Numbered from the stretch's first letter, positions 25,903-36,720 are shown. The stretch is 64,000 nt of DNA from Helicobacter heilmannii (GCF_001283065.1 NZ_CDMK01000002.1:358118-422117), one strand, 5' to 3'. The notes: generated from the sequence alone by a model not told the origin. Translations and numbers: made by a program.

Positions 25903-28518
25903 CTAGCCTGTATTGCGTAACCCTTGAGCGATGCCGATAAGCGTACTTTGGATGGCGAGTTTCACTTGGTCTTTGGGGTCTTGTTTGAAGGCCTTGATGA
26001 GCTCAATTTGTAAGCAGCTGAGCGCATTGATGTAGGGGGTTCTAAACAAAATCCCCTGCCTTACAATCCCGTCTTTTTCCAATAGGGCATTTTCTTGGCG
26101 GATGGCCAAAATACGCTCCAAGCTTGTGACAAACTCGCTTTCAATCTGCGCCAAAATCTCTGTGGCATTTGGCACACTGCTCGCAAAGGCGTGGTATTGT
26201 TTAGCAATGCCTAAATCCACCTTTAAAAGCACCTGAGCGATATTGTCGATCACCACCTTAAAAAACCCACCCTCAAGATAGCAGGCTTGTAAATCAGCTA
26301 AAGCTACACCCTTAAGCGCACTGCCCACCCCAAACCACGCCGGTAAAATGCTTCTATTTTGCGTCCATGCAAAGACCCATGGGATCGCCCGTAAATCCTC
26401 TAATTTCGTGCCTTCCTTACGCTTGGCTGGGCGTGAGCCTAGATTGAGTTCTTGGATGAAGGCGATGGGGGTGGCTTGCTTGAAGTACTCCAAAAAACCG
26501 TGCATGGTGTAGAGTTGGCGGTAGGCAGTGTAGGAGATTTTGGAGAGTGTTTGTAAGAGCTCTTTAGTATCGGGGTTGATGGGATTTTTAGACAGGCCCC
26601 GTTTGTCATAGAGTGACTTTTTCAACAATGCCCCCACAATGTTAGACAAATTACTCAGCGCGCTCGTGTTGTTAAGATACCTTGAGCTGATGGTTTCGCC
26701 CTGCTCGGTGAGTTTTAAGGTGTCTTGTACGCTAAAAAGCGGAGCACTTAATAAAGCGTCCTCCAAGCTCCCCCCACCCCGGCTTACACTCCCTCCCCGC
26801 CCATGGAACAAAATGAACTCAATGCCAAGCTCTTGGCCTAGAGCGACTAATTGGCAGATGGCCATGTGTAAATTATAATTGCTCGCAAAAATCCCCCCAT
26901 CCTTGCTTGAATCTGAGTAGCCCACCATGATTTCTTGGGTGTTTTGCATGCCCTGCAAATAGGCTTTGTAGTGGGGGTTGCCATGCAGGGTTTTTAAAAT
27001 CGTGGGGGCGTGATCTAAGTCCTCAATGGTTTCAAATAAGGGAGTGATGTATAAATCCTTTTCTAGCCCCACTTGTTTAACCAGCCAGAGCACCGCTAAT
27101 AAGTCGCTTGCCTGTGTTGTCATGGAGATAATGACACTTGAAAAGGCGTTTTTAGTGATTTTGCACTGCGCCCAAAGCATGGTTAAAAAGCCTTCTAGTA
27201 GCCGTTTACACTCTGCGCTCACCTGTGGCAGCAGAGCCCAAAAGGAGATGGGTTCTAGCTCTAGAGCGTGGTTTAGGACTTCTAGCTTTTGTTCTTCAGG
27301 CAAGGCGTAAAAGTCGGTGGCAAGAGAGAGCAGGGAAAAAACCTCGCTAAGGGCGTTGACAAACACTGCCCGATGTTCTCTAAAATCAAGGCTGAGTAAA
27401 TGAAAGCCTGTTAGCAAAACTAAATTTTTAAAACGGCGCATCGAGCCTTGCAAGCTTGGTTCTAAGTTTTCTAAAAGCAAATCAATATCGGCAACAAGTT
27501 CGCTGGCATGTTGGTAGCTAAAGCCGATGGGTGTGGGCGAATTTAGGGCGATGAGGCGGTTTTTTAGTTTGATTTGCATTAAAAGCAACTTGGCACGAAA
27601 AGGTTCTTTGGGGTGTAGCCTTGCGCTGGTGGGGTCTAGTTTGTGATAAGATTCCTTTAAATCCGTCTGCAGGGTAGCAGAGATGGGGCAAAAATCCACA
27701 GAGATGGAGAGCTCACGGCGCAATTTATCCAGCTCTTTGAGATAGAGGTCGATGACAAAATGGTGTTGGATCGCCACAACTTCACGCATGAGGGCATTGG
27801 TAACCATAGGGTTACCGTCGCGATCCCCGCCAATCCAGCTGCCCAGTTTAAGCGGGGCGGGGGTAGGGGGGGTTTTAAACGCCGCTTGGATTTGCTGGCA
27901 TAAATCTAAACAGCTGGGCAGAAACGAGTTTTCTAAAATATAGAGCAGGTTATCTAGCTCAAAGAGCACTTCTAGTTTTTCTTGGCGCACCAGGTGGCTT
28001 TTATACAGCAGGCGCAAGCGGTAGGCCAGTCTCTCTTTGGCCTTTTTCATGGCGATTGGGTCGCAGGGGTGGTCAAAAATCGTGGCAAGATCGCTAAACA
28101 TTTCTTGGATGGCTTCTAAGAAGGTACGGCGCATGGATTGCGTGGGGTGGGCGGTGAAAACGGGGTAAAAGCGGATGTGTTGCAATTTATCAGTAAGCTC
28201 TTTAGGACTAAAGCCTGCTTGGCTTAGGTCTTTATGGGCTTTGGCTAGCCCCGTGGTGGAGGCTTGCTTGTTTTTATAGCGCTCTTCCACGAGATTAGCC
28301 AAGATGTGGTAGAGCGAAAAGGCTTTGATCACCTCTAAAATTTGCTCGGATTGGATTGTGGCTTGCAACTCTTGGGCTAATTGCGTGGGCGGGGCGTAGT
28401 CTTTAAAGAGGTTTTTAAGAGTGCTAAAATAGCGGGTGCTTTTAGGGCTAAACTCTTGTAGAATTTCTAAGAGCAAATCTTGCAAAAAGTCTAATTCCAC
28501 CTGGATGTTTTGTGCCAT
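25903..28518 (-). CDS. ppc: phosphoenolpyruvate carboxylase
   Basis: This enzyme carboxylates PEP to oxaloacetate, replenishing the citric acid cycle. The protein has 871 residues from ATG 28518, which is preceded by AGGAG; the frame is open six codons further. Active-site motifs are intact: the catalytic His in VFTAHPTQSMRRT, GGDRDGNP, GYSDSSKDGG, the Arg loop FHGRGGSVSRGGG and the C-terminal end LRNTG. It is transcribed divergently from ilvC. I recall no PEP carboxylase in H. pylori, so it may mark a metabolic difference from that species. The neighbouring secreted gene starts four bases after its stop. Confidence 0.96.
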   Translation of the reverse strand: MAQNIQVELDFLQDLLLEILQEFSPKSTRYFSTLKNLFKDYAPPTQLAQELQATIQSEQILEVIKAFSLYHILANLVEERYKNKQASTTGLAKAHKDLSQAGFSPKELTDKLQHIRFYPVFTAHPTQSMRRTFLEAIQEMFSDLATIFDHPCDPIAMKKAKERLAYRLRLLYKSHLVRQEKLEVLFELDNLLYILENSFLPSCLDLCQQIQAAFKTPPTPAPLKLGSWIGGDRDGNPMVTNALMREVVAIQHHFVIDLYLKELDKLRRELSISVDFCPISATLQTDLKESYHKLDPTSARLHPKEPFRAKLLLMQIKLKNRLIALNSPTPIGFSYQHASELVADIDLLLENLEPSLQGSMRRFKNLVLLTGFHLLSLDFREHRAVFVNALSEVFSLLSLATDFYALPEEQKLEVLNHALELEPISFWALLPQVSAECKRLLEGFLTMLWAQCKITKNAFSSVIISMTTQASDLLAVLWLVKQVGLEKDLYITPLFETIEDLDHAPTILKTLHGNPHYKAYLQGMQNTQEIMVGYSDSSKDGGIFASNYNLHMAICQLVALGQELGIEFILFHGRGGSVSRGGGSLEDALLSAPLFSVQDTLKLTEQGETISSRYLNNTSALSNLSNIVGALLKKSLYDKRGLSKNPINPDTKELLQTLSKISYTAYRQLYTMHGFLEYFKQATPIAFIQELNLGSRPAKRKEGTKLEDLRAIPWVFAWTQNRSILPAWFGVGSALKGVALADLQACYLEGGFFKVVIDNIAQVLLKVDLGIAKQYHAFASSVPNATEILAQIESEFVTSLERILAIRQENALLEKDGIVRQGILFRTPYINALSCLQIELIKAFKQDPKDQVKLAIQSTLIGIAQGLRNTG

Positions 28519-28591
28519 GCACGCTCCTAAAAACAAAACTTAAGTTGTTTTCGTTTAGAATAGGCACTTATCATAAATAAAAGGGTAATTT

Positions 28592-29584
28592 ATGGGTGAT
28601 TTACCCATTTACACCGACCAAGATGGCGATTTAGAAACACTTTTAAACCAAAAAGTCGCCATTTTGGGCTACGGGGCACATGGGCGGGCACACGCACTTA
28701 ACTTGAGAGATAGCGGGGTGGCGGTGCAAGTGGGCTTGTATGAGGGTAGCCCAAGCATTGCCACAGCCATAAAAGACGGCTTTAAAGTCTGCAACTTGAA
28801 AAAATGCGTGCAAGAGTGCTCCACTTTAGTGTTTCTCTTGCCCGATGAAATCCACGGCGATATTTACAGGCAAGAGCTCGCTCCCTACATACAGCCCGGA
28901 CAGACTTTGATTTTCGCCCATGGTTTCAGCGTGTGCTTTGGGCAGATTAAAGCCCCTGAGGGCGTGGGTTTGGTGCTGGTGTCGCCCAAAAGCACAGGTT
29001 ACGCCCTAAGAGAAAACTACAAAGAGGGGTGGGGGGTGTTTGCCTTAATGGGCGTGCAGCAAGACAATAGCCATAACAACGCCAAAGAAATCGCTTTAAG
29101 TTACGCCTGCGCTTTGGGCTGTGGACGGGTGGGGATTTTAGAAACCACCTTTAGGGATGAAACCCATTGCGATTTATTCGGCGAGCAGGCGGTGCTGTGC
29201 GGGGGGGTGGAGCATTTACTGCTGAGTGCCTTTAGTACTCTCGTGGAGACGGGTTATCCTAAAGAAGTCGCCTATTTTGAGTGCGTGCAAGAGCTGAAGG
29301 TGATCACGGATTTGATTTATGCCAAGGGGTTAGTTAGTATGCAAGAGCACATTTCCAACACCGCAGAGTTCGGCGGGCTGGTGAGTGGCGGCAAGGTCAT
29401 TGATGCAGGCGTGAAGGAGCGTATGCAAGGCGTTCTGGAGAAAATCCAAGACGGCTCGTTTGCCAAGAAGTTTTTAGAAGAGAAAGAGCAGGGCTATCCC
29501 CAAATCCACGAGAGCCGTAAAGCCCTAGGGGCGCACCCCTTAGAGCAGGTAGGGGCACATTTGCGTCAATATTTGTTCAAATAG
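28592..29584 (+). CDS. ilvC: ketol-acid reductoisomerase
   Basis: This NADPH-dependent, Mg2+-dependent enzyme converts acetolactate or acetohydroxybutyrate to the dihydroxy acids of the valine/isoleucine pathway. The 330-residue protein is a class I enzyme: a Rossmann NADPH loop ([19 protein letters not shown]), the conserved APEGVG-type segment with SPKSTG, and the knotted C-terminal domain with the metal-binding [17 protein letters not shown] and the ECVQELK block. ATG 28592 follows an AAGGGTAA-type site. It heads the run ilvC-minD-minE-dprA-ruvX, as in H. pylori. Confidence 0.96.
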   Translation: MGDLPIYTDQDGDLETLLNQKVAILGYGAHGRAHALNLRDSGVAVQVGLYEGSPSIATAIKDGFKVCNLKKCVQECSTLVFLLPDEIHGDIYRQELAPYIQPGQTLIFAHGFSVCFGQIKAPEGVGLVLVSPKSTGYALRENYKEGWGVFALMGVQQDNSHNNAKEIALSYACALGCGRVGILETTFRDETHCDLFGEQAVLCGGVEHLLLSAFSTLVETGYPKEVAYFECVQELKVITDLIYAKGLVSMQEHISNTAEFGGLVSGGKVIDAGVKERMQGVLEKIQDGSFAKKFLEEKEQGYPQIHESRKALGAHPLEQVGAHLRQYLFK

Positions 29585-29592
29585 GGGTTTTT

Positions 29593-30393
29593 GTGGTTAT
29601 CACGATCACTTCAGGCAAGGGTGGGGTGGGTAAAAGCACCTCTACGGCGAATTTAGCCATCGGGCTTGCCATGCAGGGCAAAAGAGTCGTGGCGATTGAT
29701 TTTGACATAGGCCTACGCAACTTGGACATGATTTTGGGCTTAGAAAACCGCATTGTGTACGATGTGGTGGATGTGATGGAAGGCAACTGTAAGTTGCCTC
29801 AGGCTTTAATCACAGACAAAAAGAATAAAGACTTATTCTTTCTGCCCGCTTCCCAGAGCAAGGATAAAAATATTCTGGAGAAGTCCAAAGTACAAGCCTT
29901 GATCGCGGATTTAAGGGCGCAGTTTGACTTTGTCTTGATCGATTCGCCCGCTGGGATTGAAAGCGGGTTTGAGCACGCCATGCTCTTTGCCGATCGGGCG
30001 ATTGTGGTGGTAACGCCAGAGGTCAGCAGTGTGCGCGATAGCGATCGGGTGATCGGGATCATGGACGCTAAGAGCCAAAAGGTCAAGGACGGGCAGGAGA
30101 TGGTTAAACACATTTTAATCAACCGCATTAAGCCCGAATTGGTGGAAAAACAAGAAATGCTTTCTAATGAGGATGTGTTAAAAATCCTTGCCTTGCCCTT
30201 AATCGGCTTGGTGCCCGAGGATTCTAAAATCATATCTGCCACAAACACGGGAGAGCCCATCATTTACACCCAGAGCCCGAGTGCCCTAGCATTTCAAAGG
30301 ATCACCAAACGCATTTTAGGCGAGGATGTCCCCTTTGCGGAGTTTAAGGCCAAGCGGGGGTTGATGGGGGCGTTAAGGGGCTTGTTTGCATGA
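29593..30393 (+). CDS. minD: septum-site determining ATPase MinD
   Basis: MinD is a membrane-binding ATPase that, with MinC and MinE, keeps the division septum at mid-cell. The 266 residues contain the deviant Walker A loop [13 protein letters not shown], switch regions ([23 protein letters not shown]) and a C-terminal amphipathic, basic segment ([17 protein letters not shown]) that acts as membrane anchor. The start is GTG, nine bases after ilvC. The stop overlaps the minE ATG as ATGA. MinC is not encoded nearby. Confidence 0.97.
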   Translation: MVITITSGKGGVGKSTSTANLAIGLAMQGKRVVAIDFDIGLRNLDMILGLENRIVYDVVDVMEGNCKLPQALITDKKNKDLFFLPASQSKDKNILEKSKVQALIADLRAQFDFVLIDSPAGIESGFEHAMLFADRAIVVVTPEVSSVRDSDRVIGIMDAKSQKVKDGQEMVKHILINRIKPELVEKQEMLSNEDVLKILALPLIGLVPEDSKIISATNTGEPIIYTQSPSALAFQRITKRILGEDVPFAEFKAKRGLMGALRGLFA

Positions 30394-30638
30394 CTTTACT
30401 CACCAAATGGTTTAAAGGCACGAGCAGCGCACACATTGCCAAAGACCGCCTGACGCTCGTACTTGCCTACGAGCGCAGTGTCCGCCTGCCCTACATAGAG
30501 GAGATGAAAAAAGAGATTTTAGCCGTGGTGCAAAAATACACCCAAACAAGCAAAATCGATGTTAGGGCAAACTCCAACCACGACATAGACACTCTAGAAG
30601 TGGAAATCGTGTTGGAAAAACAAACCCCCACTTCTTAA
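30390..30638 (+). CDS. minE: cell division topological factor MinE
   Basis: MinE stimulates the MinD ATPase and drives its oscillation or polar confinement. The 82-residue protein has the MinE layout: an N-terminal MinD-interacting helix ([21 protein letters not shown]) and the C-terminal topological-specificity domain ([30 protein letters not shown]). Its ATG overlaps the minD stop. dprA begins immediately after its stop codon. Confidence 0.94.
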   Translation: MTLLTKWFKGTSSAHIAKDRLTLVLAYERSVRLPYIEEMKKEILAVVQKYTQTSKIDVRANSNHDIDTLEVEIVLEKQTPTS

Positions 30639-31454
30639 ATGTTAAGCCCTTTCACACCAAGCCCTCTAGACTTTCTACCCTTAAGCTTTAAAGCCCTTAA
30701 AACCCCCCCTAAACTCCTGCACTATGTGGGGGAACTAAAGCATTTGCAAGCCCCCTTAAAGGTGGCGATTGTGGGAACAAGACGGCCCAGCACCTACACG
30801 CAACAAATGACCTCCGCGCTTGCTAAGGAGCTTTCTAAAACCGGGGTGGTGGTGATAAGTGGTGGGGCTTTAGGCGTGGATATCATCGCCCAAAAAAACG
30901 CCCTACCTGCTACGATCATGTGTGCCCCCTGCTCTTTAGAGCGCATTTACCCGCCCAGCAACGCCGAGGTGATCTGCCAAATTGCCAAAGAGGGCTTGAT
31001 TTTAAGCGAATACGCTAAGGATTTTCAGCCCTACCGCTTCACCTTTTTAGAACGCAACCGCTTAGTCGTGGCTTTAAGCGACTTGGTGGTGATCCCCGAA
31101 GCACAGGAGAACAGCGGTTCAATGGCTAGCGCAAAGCTTGCGCTTGAGTTAAAAAAACCCCTCTTTGTCCTGCCCCAAAGGCTTTTTGAGAGCCCGGGCA
31201 CAAACGCTCTGCTCGCGCACAATCAAGCCCGCGCGATTTACGACATAGCCGTCTTTGTGGGGGATTTGGCGCGCCAGTTTGGCTTAAGTACCCCCACACC
31301 TCCCCCCACTAAGCCCGCTGATGACGAATTTTTAGCCTTTTGCCAAAAGTCCCCCAGCTTTGAGGAAGCCTATGCGGTGTTTGGAGATTTGGTGCTGGAG
31401 CAAGAGCTCTTGGGCGTAGTGAAAAGAGAAAACGGACGGGTGGTGCTTGTATGA
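30639..31454 (+). CDS. dprA: DNA-processing protein DprA
   Basis: DprA binds incoming single-stranded DNA in natural transformation and loads RecA. The 271 residues carry the Rossmann-like DprA core: KVAIVGTRRPSTYTQQ, the VISGGALGVDIIAQKNAL motif and LILSEYAKDFQPYRFTFLERNRLVVALSD, followed by a short winged-helix-like C-terminus (EFLAFCQKSPSFEEAYAVFG). It starts right after minE and overlaps ruvX by four bases, as in H. pylori. Confidence 0.95.
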   Translation: MLSPFTPSPLDFLPLSFKALKTPPKLLHYVGELKHLQAPLKVAIVGTRRPSTYTQQMTSALAKELSKTGVVVISGGALGVDIIAQKNALPATIMCAPCSLERIYPPSNAEVICQIAKEGLILSEYAKDFQPYRFTFLERNRLVVALSDLVVIPEAQENSGSMASAKLALELKKPLFVLPQRLFESPGTNALLAHNQARAIYDIAVFVGDLARQFGLSTPTPPPTKPADDEFLAFCQKSPSFEEAYAVFGDLVLEQELLGVVKRENGRVVLV

Positions 31455-31843
31455 TCATGGCTTGCGATATAGGCCTAAAACGCATTGGGTTAGCCATGGG
31501 TGTGCAGGGCGTTGTCTTGCCCCTAGAACCCATTTTACGCACCAGCCGCAAACAAGCCAGTACAGAGTTGCAAGCCCTGCTAGAGAGCAAAAAACCTAGC
31601 TGTCTTGTGGTGGGGTTGCCCCCAGAGCACTACGCCGACACCCGCAAACGCGTTTTGCACTTTGTGGGGCTTTTAAACTTTGCACCCCTTGTGTTTGTCA
31701 ATGAGGGCAACACAAGCCTAGATGCCCTAGAGCACACCCACCATCTCAAGGCGCAAAAACGCCAAAACGCCCGCAAAGATGGCAAGCTAGACAGCCTAGC
31801 CGCCTGTGAAATCTTAAAACGCTATCAAGAAATGTTGGTGTAA
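31451..31843 (+). CDS. ruvX: Holliday junction resolvase-like protein RuvX/YqgF
   Basis: This is a 130-residue RNase H-fold protein of the YqgF/RuvX family, linked to ribosomal RNA 5' processing and proposed as a resolvase. It starts with the catalytic strand [15 protein letters not shown] and has the later conserved segments [10 protein letters not shown] and the C-terminal acidic/Asp region [14 protein letters not shown]. Its ATG overlaps the dprA stop. Its 3' end overlaps the convergent yebC gene by 19 bp. Confidence 0.9.
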   Translation: MIMACDIGLKRIGLAMGVQGVVLPLEPILRTSRKQASTELQALLESKKPSCLVVGLPPEHYADTRKRVLHFVGLLNFAPLVFVNEGNTSLDALEHTHHLKAQKRQNARKDGKLDSLAACEILKRYQEMLV

Positions 31844-32547
31844 AGGGCGATCACATCGTCGTCCTCTTCAATCCGATCGATGAGCTTTTCACTTTCAGCT
31901 AAGGCCTGCTCGCTTAAGGCAATGGGTGTGTTGGCGACGCGCTGCAGACCTGCCTTGTGCACGGGGATTTTTAGGGTTTCAAAGCCCTCGTTTAGCTGTT
32001 TAAAGTCCTGGTAATCGCCTATGGCAAAAAAGCTCTCCCCCTCCACCTCCAAACTCTCTAGCCCATAATCGATTAAACTAAGTTCCAAATCCTCCAAAGA
32101 TAGATTTAAAGGCTTTAAATCCTCCAGCCGCCCCTCTAAAACGCTTTTGCGCGCAAACATGAACTCCAAAGAGCCGTTATTGACAATGCTAGCCCCCGGG
32201 GTTTTGTTGAAGTAGCTTTTTAAATTGGCGATGGTGCGGGTGGGGTTGTCTGTCATGCACTCAATGAAAAGCAACACCCCGTGGTTGGCCTTGCCCTCAT
32301 AGCTCACCTCCACGAGTTGCCCCTCCTTGTTGCTTGCCCTTTTAATCGCTGCATCTATATTGTCTTTAGGCATGTTCTGCGCTTTAGCGTTTAAAATCGC
32401 CGTGCGTAACTTGGCGTTGCTGGCCGGGTCCCCCCCGCCCTCTTTGGCTGCTAAGGTGATGGCTTTAGCCAGTTTAGGAAACACCTTGCTCATTTTGTCC
32501 CAGCGTTTTTCCTTGGCCGCGCGCCTGTATTCAAAAGCCCGTCCCAT
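31825..32547 (-). CDS. YebC/PmpR-family protein
   Basis: This is a 240-residue cytoplasmic protein of the YebC/TACO1 family, DNA-binding regulators or ribosome-associated factors that relieve stalling. It opens with the family hallmark [21 protein letters not shown] and contains the conserved [28 protein letters not shown] block and the [20 protein letters not shown] segment. The start overlaps the hemB stop, and the yebC-hemB order matches H. pylori. Confidence 0.93.
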   Translation of the reverse strand: MGRAFEYRRAAKEKRWDKMSKVFPKLAKAITLAAKEGGGDPASNAKLRTAILNAKAQNMPKDNIDAAIKRASNKEGQLVEVSYEGKANHGVLLFIECMTDNPTRTIANLKSYFNKTPGASIVNNGSLEFMFARKSVLEGRLEDLKPLNLSLEDLELSLIDYGLESLEVEGESFFAIGDYQDFKQLNEGFETLKIPVHKAGLQRVANTPIALSEQALAESEKLIDRIEEDDDVIALYTNIS

Positions 32548-33515
32548 TAAAATCCTTTCTGTAGTAGTTTGGCCACCTCTTTAGCGTGGTAGCTGATGAT
32601 CATATCCGCCCCCGCGCGCTTAAACGCGCTCAAGGTTTCGAGCACCAAATTGTCGTAATCCATCAGATTGTGTGCTTGGGCGAGCTTGAACATGGAATAC
32701 TCCCCGCTCACATTGTAGATGGCAAGGGGCAGCAGCGTGCGCTCTTTGATGTCCCTGATGATGTCTAAATACGCAAGGGCGGGTTTTACCATGAGAATAT
32801 CCGCCCCCTGCACTTCGTCTTCTAAACTCTCTAAAATCGCCTCGCGGCGGTTAGCAAAGTCCATTTGATAAGCCTTGCGGTCTCCAAAGCTGGGCGCGGA
32901 GTTGGCCGCCTCTCTAAAGGGCCCATAGTAACTGCTGGCAAATTTAGTTGAGTAGCTCATGACAGGGATGTGACTAAAGCCGTTTTGATCTAGGGCTTGG
33001 CGTAAGGTGCTCACCATACCATCCAACATAGCACTGGGCGCGATGATGTCCACCCCGTTTTGGACTAAGATGAGGGCTTGTTTAGCTAGGATTTCTAGAG
33101 TGGCATCGTTGTCTAATGCCCCGTTTTCAAGGATGCCACAATGCCCGTGGTCGGTGTATTCGCAAAAGCACAAATCCGCGATGACGCATAAATCAGGGAA
33201 GTTTTTTTTAATCGCTTTAGTGGCGGTGGCGACAATGTGGTCGTCTTTTAAAGCGCTTGAGCCGGTCGCGTCCTTGTGGCTGGGCAACCCAAAGAGCAGC
33301 ACCGCTTGAATGCCTAGGCTTTGCAGCAGGGCGCACTCTTTAAGCAAATCTTCTAACTCCATTTGGAACACCCCTGGCATGGACGCGATGGGCGCGCTCT
33401 TGCCCTCTTGGCGCACAAAGAGCGGGGCAATGAAGTCGGCAGTGTATAACCTTGTTTCGCGCATTAAGTTACGCAAAGTGGCCGTGGATCGCAAACGACG
33501 GAATCGTTTAAACAT
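32547..33515 (-). CDS. hemB: delta-aminolevulinic acid dehydratase (porphobilinogen synthase)
   Basis: HemB condenses two 5-aminolevulinate molecules to porphobilinogen in haem synthesis. The 322 residues show the metal-site region ([19 protein letters not shown]), the two active-site lysine segments ([21 protein letters not shown] and [16 protein letters not shown]) and the C-terminal [11 protein letters not shown] block. The cysteine-rich metal loop suggests a zinc-using form. It overlaps yebC at its end and the PurF-like gene at its start by eight bases. Confidence 0.96.
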   Translation of the reverse strand: MFKRFRRLRSTATLRNLMRETRLYTADFIAPLFVRQEGKSAPIASMPGVFQMELEDLLKECALLQSLGIQAVLLFGLPSHKDATGSSALKDDHIVATATKAIKKNFPDLCVIADLCFCEYTDHGHCGILENGALDNDATLEILAKQALILVQNGVDIIAPSAMLDGMVSTLRQALDQNGFSHIPVMSYSTKFASSYYGPFREAANSAPSFGDRKAYQMDFANRREAILESLEDEVQGADILMVKPALAYLDIIRDIKERTLLPLAIYNVSGEYSMFKLAQAHNLMDYDNLVLETLSAFKRAGADMIISYHAKEVAKLLQKGF

Positions 33516-34707
33516 GGCTATCCTTATTTTTTGGGATGAAACAATGAGAACAAAAGGGGGCGTTGATGGTGGCTTGAAGGGCGTTTAAGGACAAAAAGCC
33601 CACGCTAGTAGCCCCGATAGCCTTTGCCTCTCCACCTAGCACACTCAACAACTCGCCCTCTCGGGGGATGTCAATGCCCCACAAACAGGGGGCAAGAATG
33701 GGTGGGGCGGTGAGGAGCAAATGAATATGCCTAGTCCCTGCTTTTTTAAGCATTTGCACCACAACCCTACTTGTCGTCCCCCTCACAAGCGAGTCGTCTA
33801 TCAAAATGATGTCCTTACCCTGCACGCCCTCAGTTACCAAACTGAATTTTTGGCGGGCTTTAAGCTCCCTACCCTCTTGGGTACTCTCTATGAAGGAGCG
33901 CCCCACATAGGGATTAAGGCTCAAAAGCGGGGCAAAGTCTAGGTTCAGTTCTTTGGCATAAGCTAGGGCGGCTAATGTCCCACTATTGGGGATGGGCACC
34001 ACCATATGCGCCTTTAGGGGGTGTTCTTTAGCCAAAGCTTGACCTAACTTAGCGCGCAGGGCATACACGCTTTGGTTAAACACGATGCTGCTAGGACGGC
34101 TAAAGTAGATGGCTTCAAACACACAGGGACTAGGCGTAGAGGGGGCTAGGGGCACTGCGCCTTGTTGGGTGTAGAGCGTGGCAGGGGGCACTTCCTTGAT
34201 GTTTATCGCCCCCAAAGCCTGCAGGGCACAGGTTTCGCTGGCTAGGACAAACCCGCCGTTTAAATCCCCCACAAAAAGGGGGCGATAGCCAAAGGGGTCG
34301 CGCATTGCCACTAAGGCATGGGGGGTTAAAACGAGAAAGGCATACGCCCCTTTAAGGGCAGGGGCGATCTCTTGAAGTTTGACTTCTAGGCTGGGGGCTT
34401 TGGCTTGCTCTAGAGCTGTGGCGATAAACTTAGCGGGGGTTGTTGTGTTGTGTAGATGGCCGCAAAAGGCGATGGCTAGGCTCTCATTTGCATAAAAGTC
34501 GTGGTAACTGCCTAAAACTTGGCCCAAAGTATGGGGGGCTGGGGTGAAAAAATCGGGCGGTATGCTGCTAAGCAGCCCCCTAGATTGTTTAAACTCTAGA
34601 TGGGTGGCAGCAGTGGCTAGGGCTATGCCCTCTTGAGCACGGTGCTGCAAGGAGAGCAGAGCTTGGTGGGCAAGAGCGGGGGTGGCGCAAGCAAAGAGCC
34701 CAAACAT
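33508..34707 (-). CDS. PurF-like amidophosphoribosyltransferase lacking the glutaminase cysteine
   Basis: PurF catalyses the first committed step of purine synthesis, using glutamine-derived ammonia and PRPP. The C-terminal phosphoribosyltransferase half is convincing: [56 protein letters not shown] and the PRPP loop [14 protein letters not shown]. The N-terminal half is odd. The universal Met-Cys-Gly start, whose Cys is the Ntn nucleophile, is Met-Phe-Gly (MFGLFACA), and the usual Arg and His-Asn-Gly-Asn glutaminase residues are degraded (FCGHLHNTT). At 399 residues it is shorter than typical PurF. It may use free ammonia, or be decaying. It overlaps hemB and abuts arsS by TAATG. Confidence 0.82.
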   Translation of the reverse strand: MFGLFACATPALAHQALLSLQHRAQEGIALATAATHLEFKQSRGLLSSIPPDFFTPAPHTLGQVLGSYHDFYANESLAIAFCGHLHNTTTPAKFIATALEQAKAPSLEVKLQEIAPALKGAYAFLVLTPHALVAMRDPFGYRPLFVGDLNGGFVLASETCALQALGAINIKEVPPATLYTQQGAVPLAPSTPSPCVFEAIYFSRPSSIVFNQSVYALRAKLGQALAKEHPLKAHMVVPIPNSGTLAALAYAKELNLDFAPLLSLNPYVGRSFIESTQEGRELKARQKFSLVTEGVQGKDIILIDDSLVRGTTSRVVVQMLKKAGTRHIHLLLTAPPILAPCLWGIDIPREGELLSVLGGEAKAIGATSVGFLSLNALQATINAPFCSHCFIPKNKDSHV

Positions 34708-35975
34708 TAGGCTTTGACTCCCTTTTTGGATTTGAAAAAGAGATGTCTAAACTCTTGTAAAATGCAGTCGTGGATGGTAAAAACGATGCGCTCGTCCTTG
34801 TAGGCATAGCTTAAATTCAGCTCTAGGGTGTCAAGCGCGCTTTTGATGATGTACATACCCAGCCCAAAGCCATGCGCCTCGCTGGGGTTTTCGTGCTGGA
34901 AGTAGGGTTTGAAGTAGTGCATTAAATCCTCTTTGAGCGGTTCGCCCCGATTAGAAATCAGTAAATTCTTGCCGCTCGCCTCAATCTGCACCTGCCGATC
35001 TGGACTGTATTTCAGGGCGTTGTCGAGCATGTTTTTGATCACAAGGCTGAAGAGTTCAAAATCGGTTTCAAAGGTGTAGTTGGGCAAGTTTGCCACAATA
35101 CAGGTGCTCCCATGCTCTAAGAGCAGCATGTTTTTGACATGCTCTAAGAGGCGGTCCATAAAGAAGATTTCTTTAGTGATTTTGTAGTTCTTAGAAGAGA
35201 GTTGTTCGATGCGGGCAAATTGCTCGATGAGGGAATTAAGGCGTTTGAAGGTGGTGATGAGGCGTTCTTTTTGCACACCATTTTGCACCATTTCGGCAAC
35301 AATCATGCCCTTAGCGATGGGGGTTCTTAGCTCGTGCATGATGGCGCGCAAAAATAAAATGCGCGACTCGTTCATGCCCTTGATTTTCTTGATGGCGTTG
35401 TCAAAGGCTAGGGCCAAATCCCCGATTTCGTCTTGTTGCTCTAATTTGCACTCGATGTCCATTTCACCATTGGAAAACAAATGCACTTTTTTACGCAACT
35501 CGTTGATGGGGACAAAGCCCTGCAACATGAAAACAAAAATCATGGTGATTAAAAATGCCCCTACAGAGATGGCAAAATAGTAGTTGCGGTAAGAAGTCTT
35601 TTGGATTTCCTTATACAGCACTGTGTCGCCCTGACTTTTGAGCGAGATGAAGATTTTATTGCCGACTTTGATGATGTGGGCTAGGGGGTTTTCGTCATTT
35701 TCGATCGTACCTTGTTGCTTGGAGAGGATTTCGTGTAACTCTTGCTGGGAGATTTCTTGGAAACCCAGCTCGTGTAAATACACCTCAGCGGAGTAGCGGT
35801 TACTTTTGTCGGCTAGGACTTGGTTGATCGTGGTGATGAATTGCTGGTGGCGGATTTGGGTTTGGAAGTTCTCGTGGTCGATTTGCGAGCGGATGAAGTA
35901 GTAGGAAAACGCCGCAAAGCTTGTCAGAGAGATGACAAACAAAAAAACAATCTTGCTAAAGATTGAAAAAGGCAT
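34707..35975 (-). CDS. arsS: acid-responsive sensor histidine kinase ArsS
   Basis: This is a 422-residue membrane histidine kinase. Two membrane helices (about residues 8-28 and 130-152) bracket a periplasmic sensor of roughly 100 residues. A HAMP linker follows, then the phosphoacceptor box MHELRTPIAKG and a HATPase domain (NMLDNALKYSP, HGFGLGMYIIKSAL). In H. pylori the ArsRS pair responds to acid pH through periplasmic histidines and controls urease and other acid-resistance genes; the sensor here contains several His and acidic residues (DHENFQTQIRHQQ). It is directly downstream of its regulator gene. Confidence 0.93.
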   Translation of the reverse strand: MPFSIFSKIVFLFVISLTSFAAFSYYFIRSQIDHENFQTQIRHQQFITTINQVLADKSNRYSAEVYLHELGFQEISQQELHEILSKQQGTIENDENPLAHIIKVGNKIFISLKSQGDTVLYKEIQKTSYRNYYFAISVGAFLITMIFVFMLQGFVPINELRKKVHLFSNGEMDIECKLEQQDEIGDLALAFDNAIKKIKGMNESRILFLRAIMHELRTPIAKGMIVAEMVQNGVQKERLITTFKRLNSLIEQFARIEQLSSKNYKITKEIFFMDRLLEHVKNMLLLEHGSTCIVANLPNYTFETDFELFSLVIKNMLDNALKYSPDRQVQIEASGKNLLISNRGEPLKEDLMHYFKPYFQHENPSEAHGFGLGMYIIKSALDTLELNLSYAYKDERIVFTIHDCILQEFRHLFFKSKKGVKA

Positions 35976-36659
35976 TTAAAACTCTAGTTTGTAGCCAACT
36001 CCCCGTACAGAGATGATGTGCTTAGGTTTCTTGGGGTCTTGCTCGATTTTAGAGCGCAAACGCCCGATAATGACATCTATGCTTTTATTAGAGCTCTCTG
36101 GGTTTATAGATGCAGATTCGATGGCGATCGACTCCCTAGAGAAAACATAACCCTTCTTGCTGATCAAGAGCGTGAGGATTTCATACTCCGCCCTTGTGAG
36201 CTCAAGTTTCCTATTTTGCATATAAACTTCTCTAGCGTCATGGTCAATTCTAAAAAGGTTGCTCTTGCTTGAGAGTCCCTCTTCTTGAGCGGGTTTTTTA
36301 TTGTAGCGACGCAATAAGGATTGGATGCGGGCTAAAAGCTCTTTAGGGTCGTAGGGTTTGGGGATGTAGTCATCTGCCCCGCACTCTAGGGCTTCCACCT
36401 TGTCGTTCAGGTCGTTTCTTGCTGAAGAAATGATGATGGGGATGTCTTTTTGTTTAGAAATGCGCTTGCACACCTCTAGCCCATCTAAATTAGGTAGGGT
36501 CAAGTCTAATAAGAGCAGGTCGTATTGTTGGGTGGTGGCAGCACTGATACCAGTGTAGGGTTCATCGCAATTGACCACTTCTATGCCGTGTTGACTTAAG
36601 AACTCGCTCAATATCTCGGCCAATTCCACATCATCTTCTATCATGAGTATCTTGATCAT
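35976..36659 (-). CDS. arsR: response regulator ArsR (OmpR family)
   Basis: This is a 227-residue OmpR-type regulator. The receiver domain has the acidic pair in [12 protein letters not shown], the phosphoacceptor Asp in [17 protein letters not shown] and the Lys in [20 protein letters not shown]. The winged-helix DNA-binding domain follows ([24 protein letters not shown], ending GVGYKLEF). Very close in pattern to H. pylori HP0166, the essential regulator paired with ArsS. The ATG at 36659 follows GAGG. The kinase gene begins one base after its stop. Confidence 0.95.
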   Translation of the reverse strand: MIKILMIEDDVELAEILSEFLSQHGIEVVNCDEPYTGISAATTQQYDLLLLDLTLPNLDGLEVCKRISKQKDIPIIISSARNDLNDKVEALECGADDYIPKPYDPKELLARIQSLLRRYNKKPAQEEGLSSKSNLFRIDHDAREVYMQNRKLELTRAEYEILTLLISKKGYVFSRESIAIESASINPESSNKSIDVIIGRLRSKIEQDPKKPKHIISVRGVGYKLEF

Positions 36660-36720
36660 AAGCACCTCAATAGAAAGTTAACAAAAACCAAATGCTAACA
36701 TAAAATCAATGAAAAAAACA

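Noticed and set aside
27861..27874. G7 runs in ppc, ilvC, yebC and the alcohol dehydrogenase gene as phase switches
   Set aside because: Seven-base G/C runs are frequent in this G/C-run-rich sequence, lie inside conserved housekeeping codons and have no open alternate frame leading anywhere.
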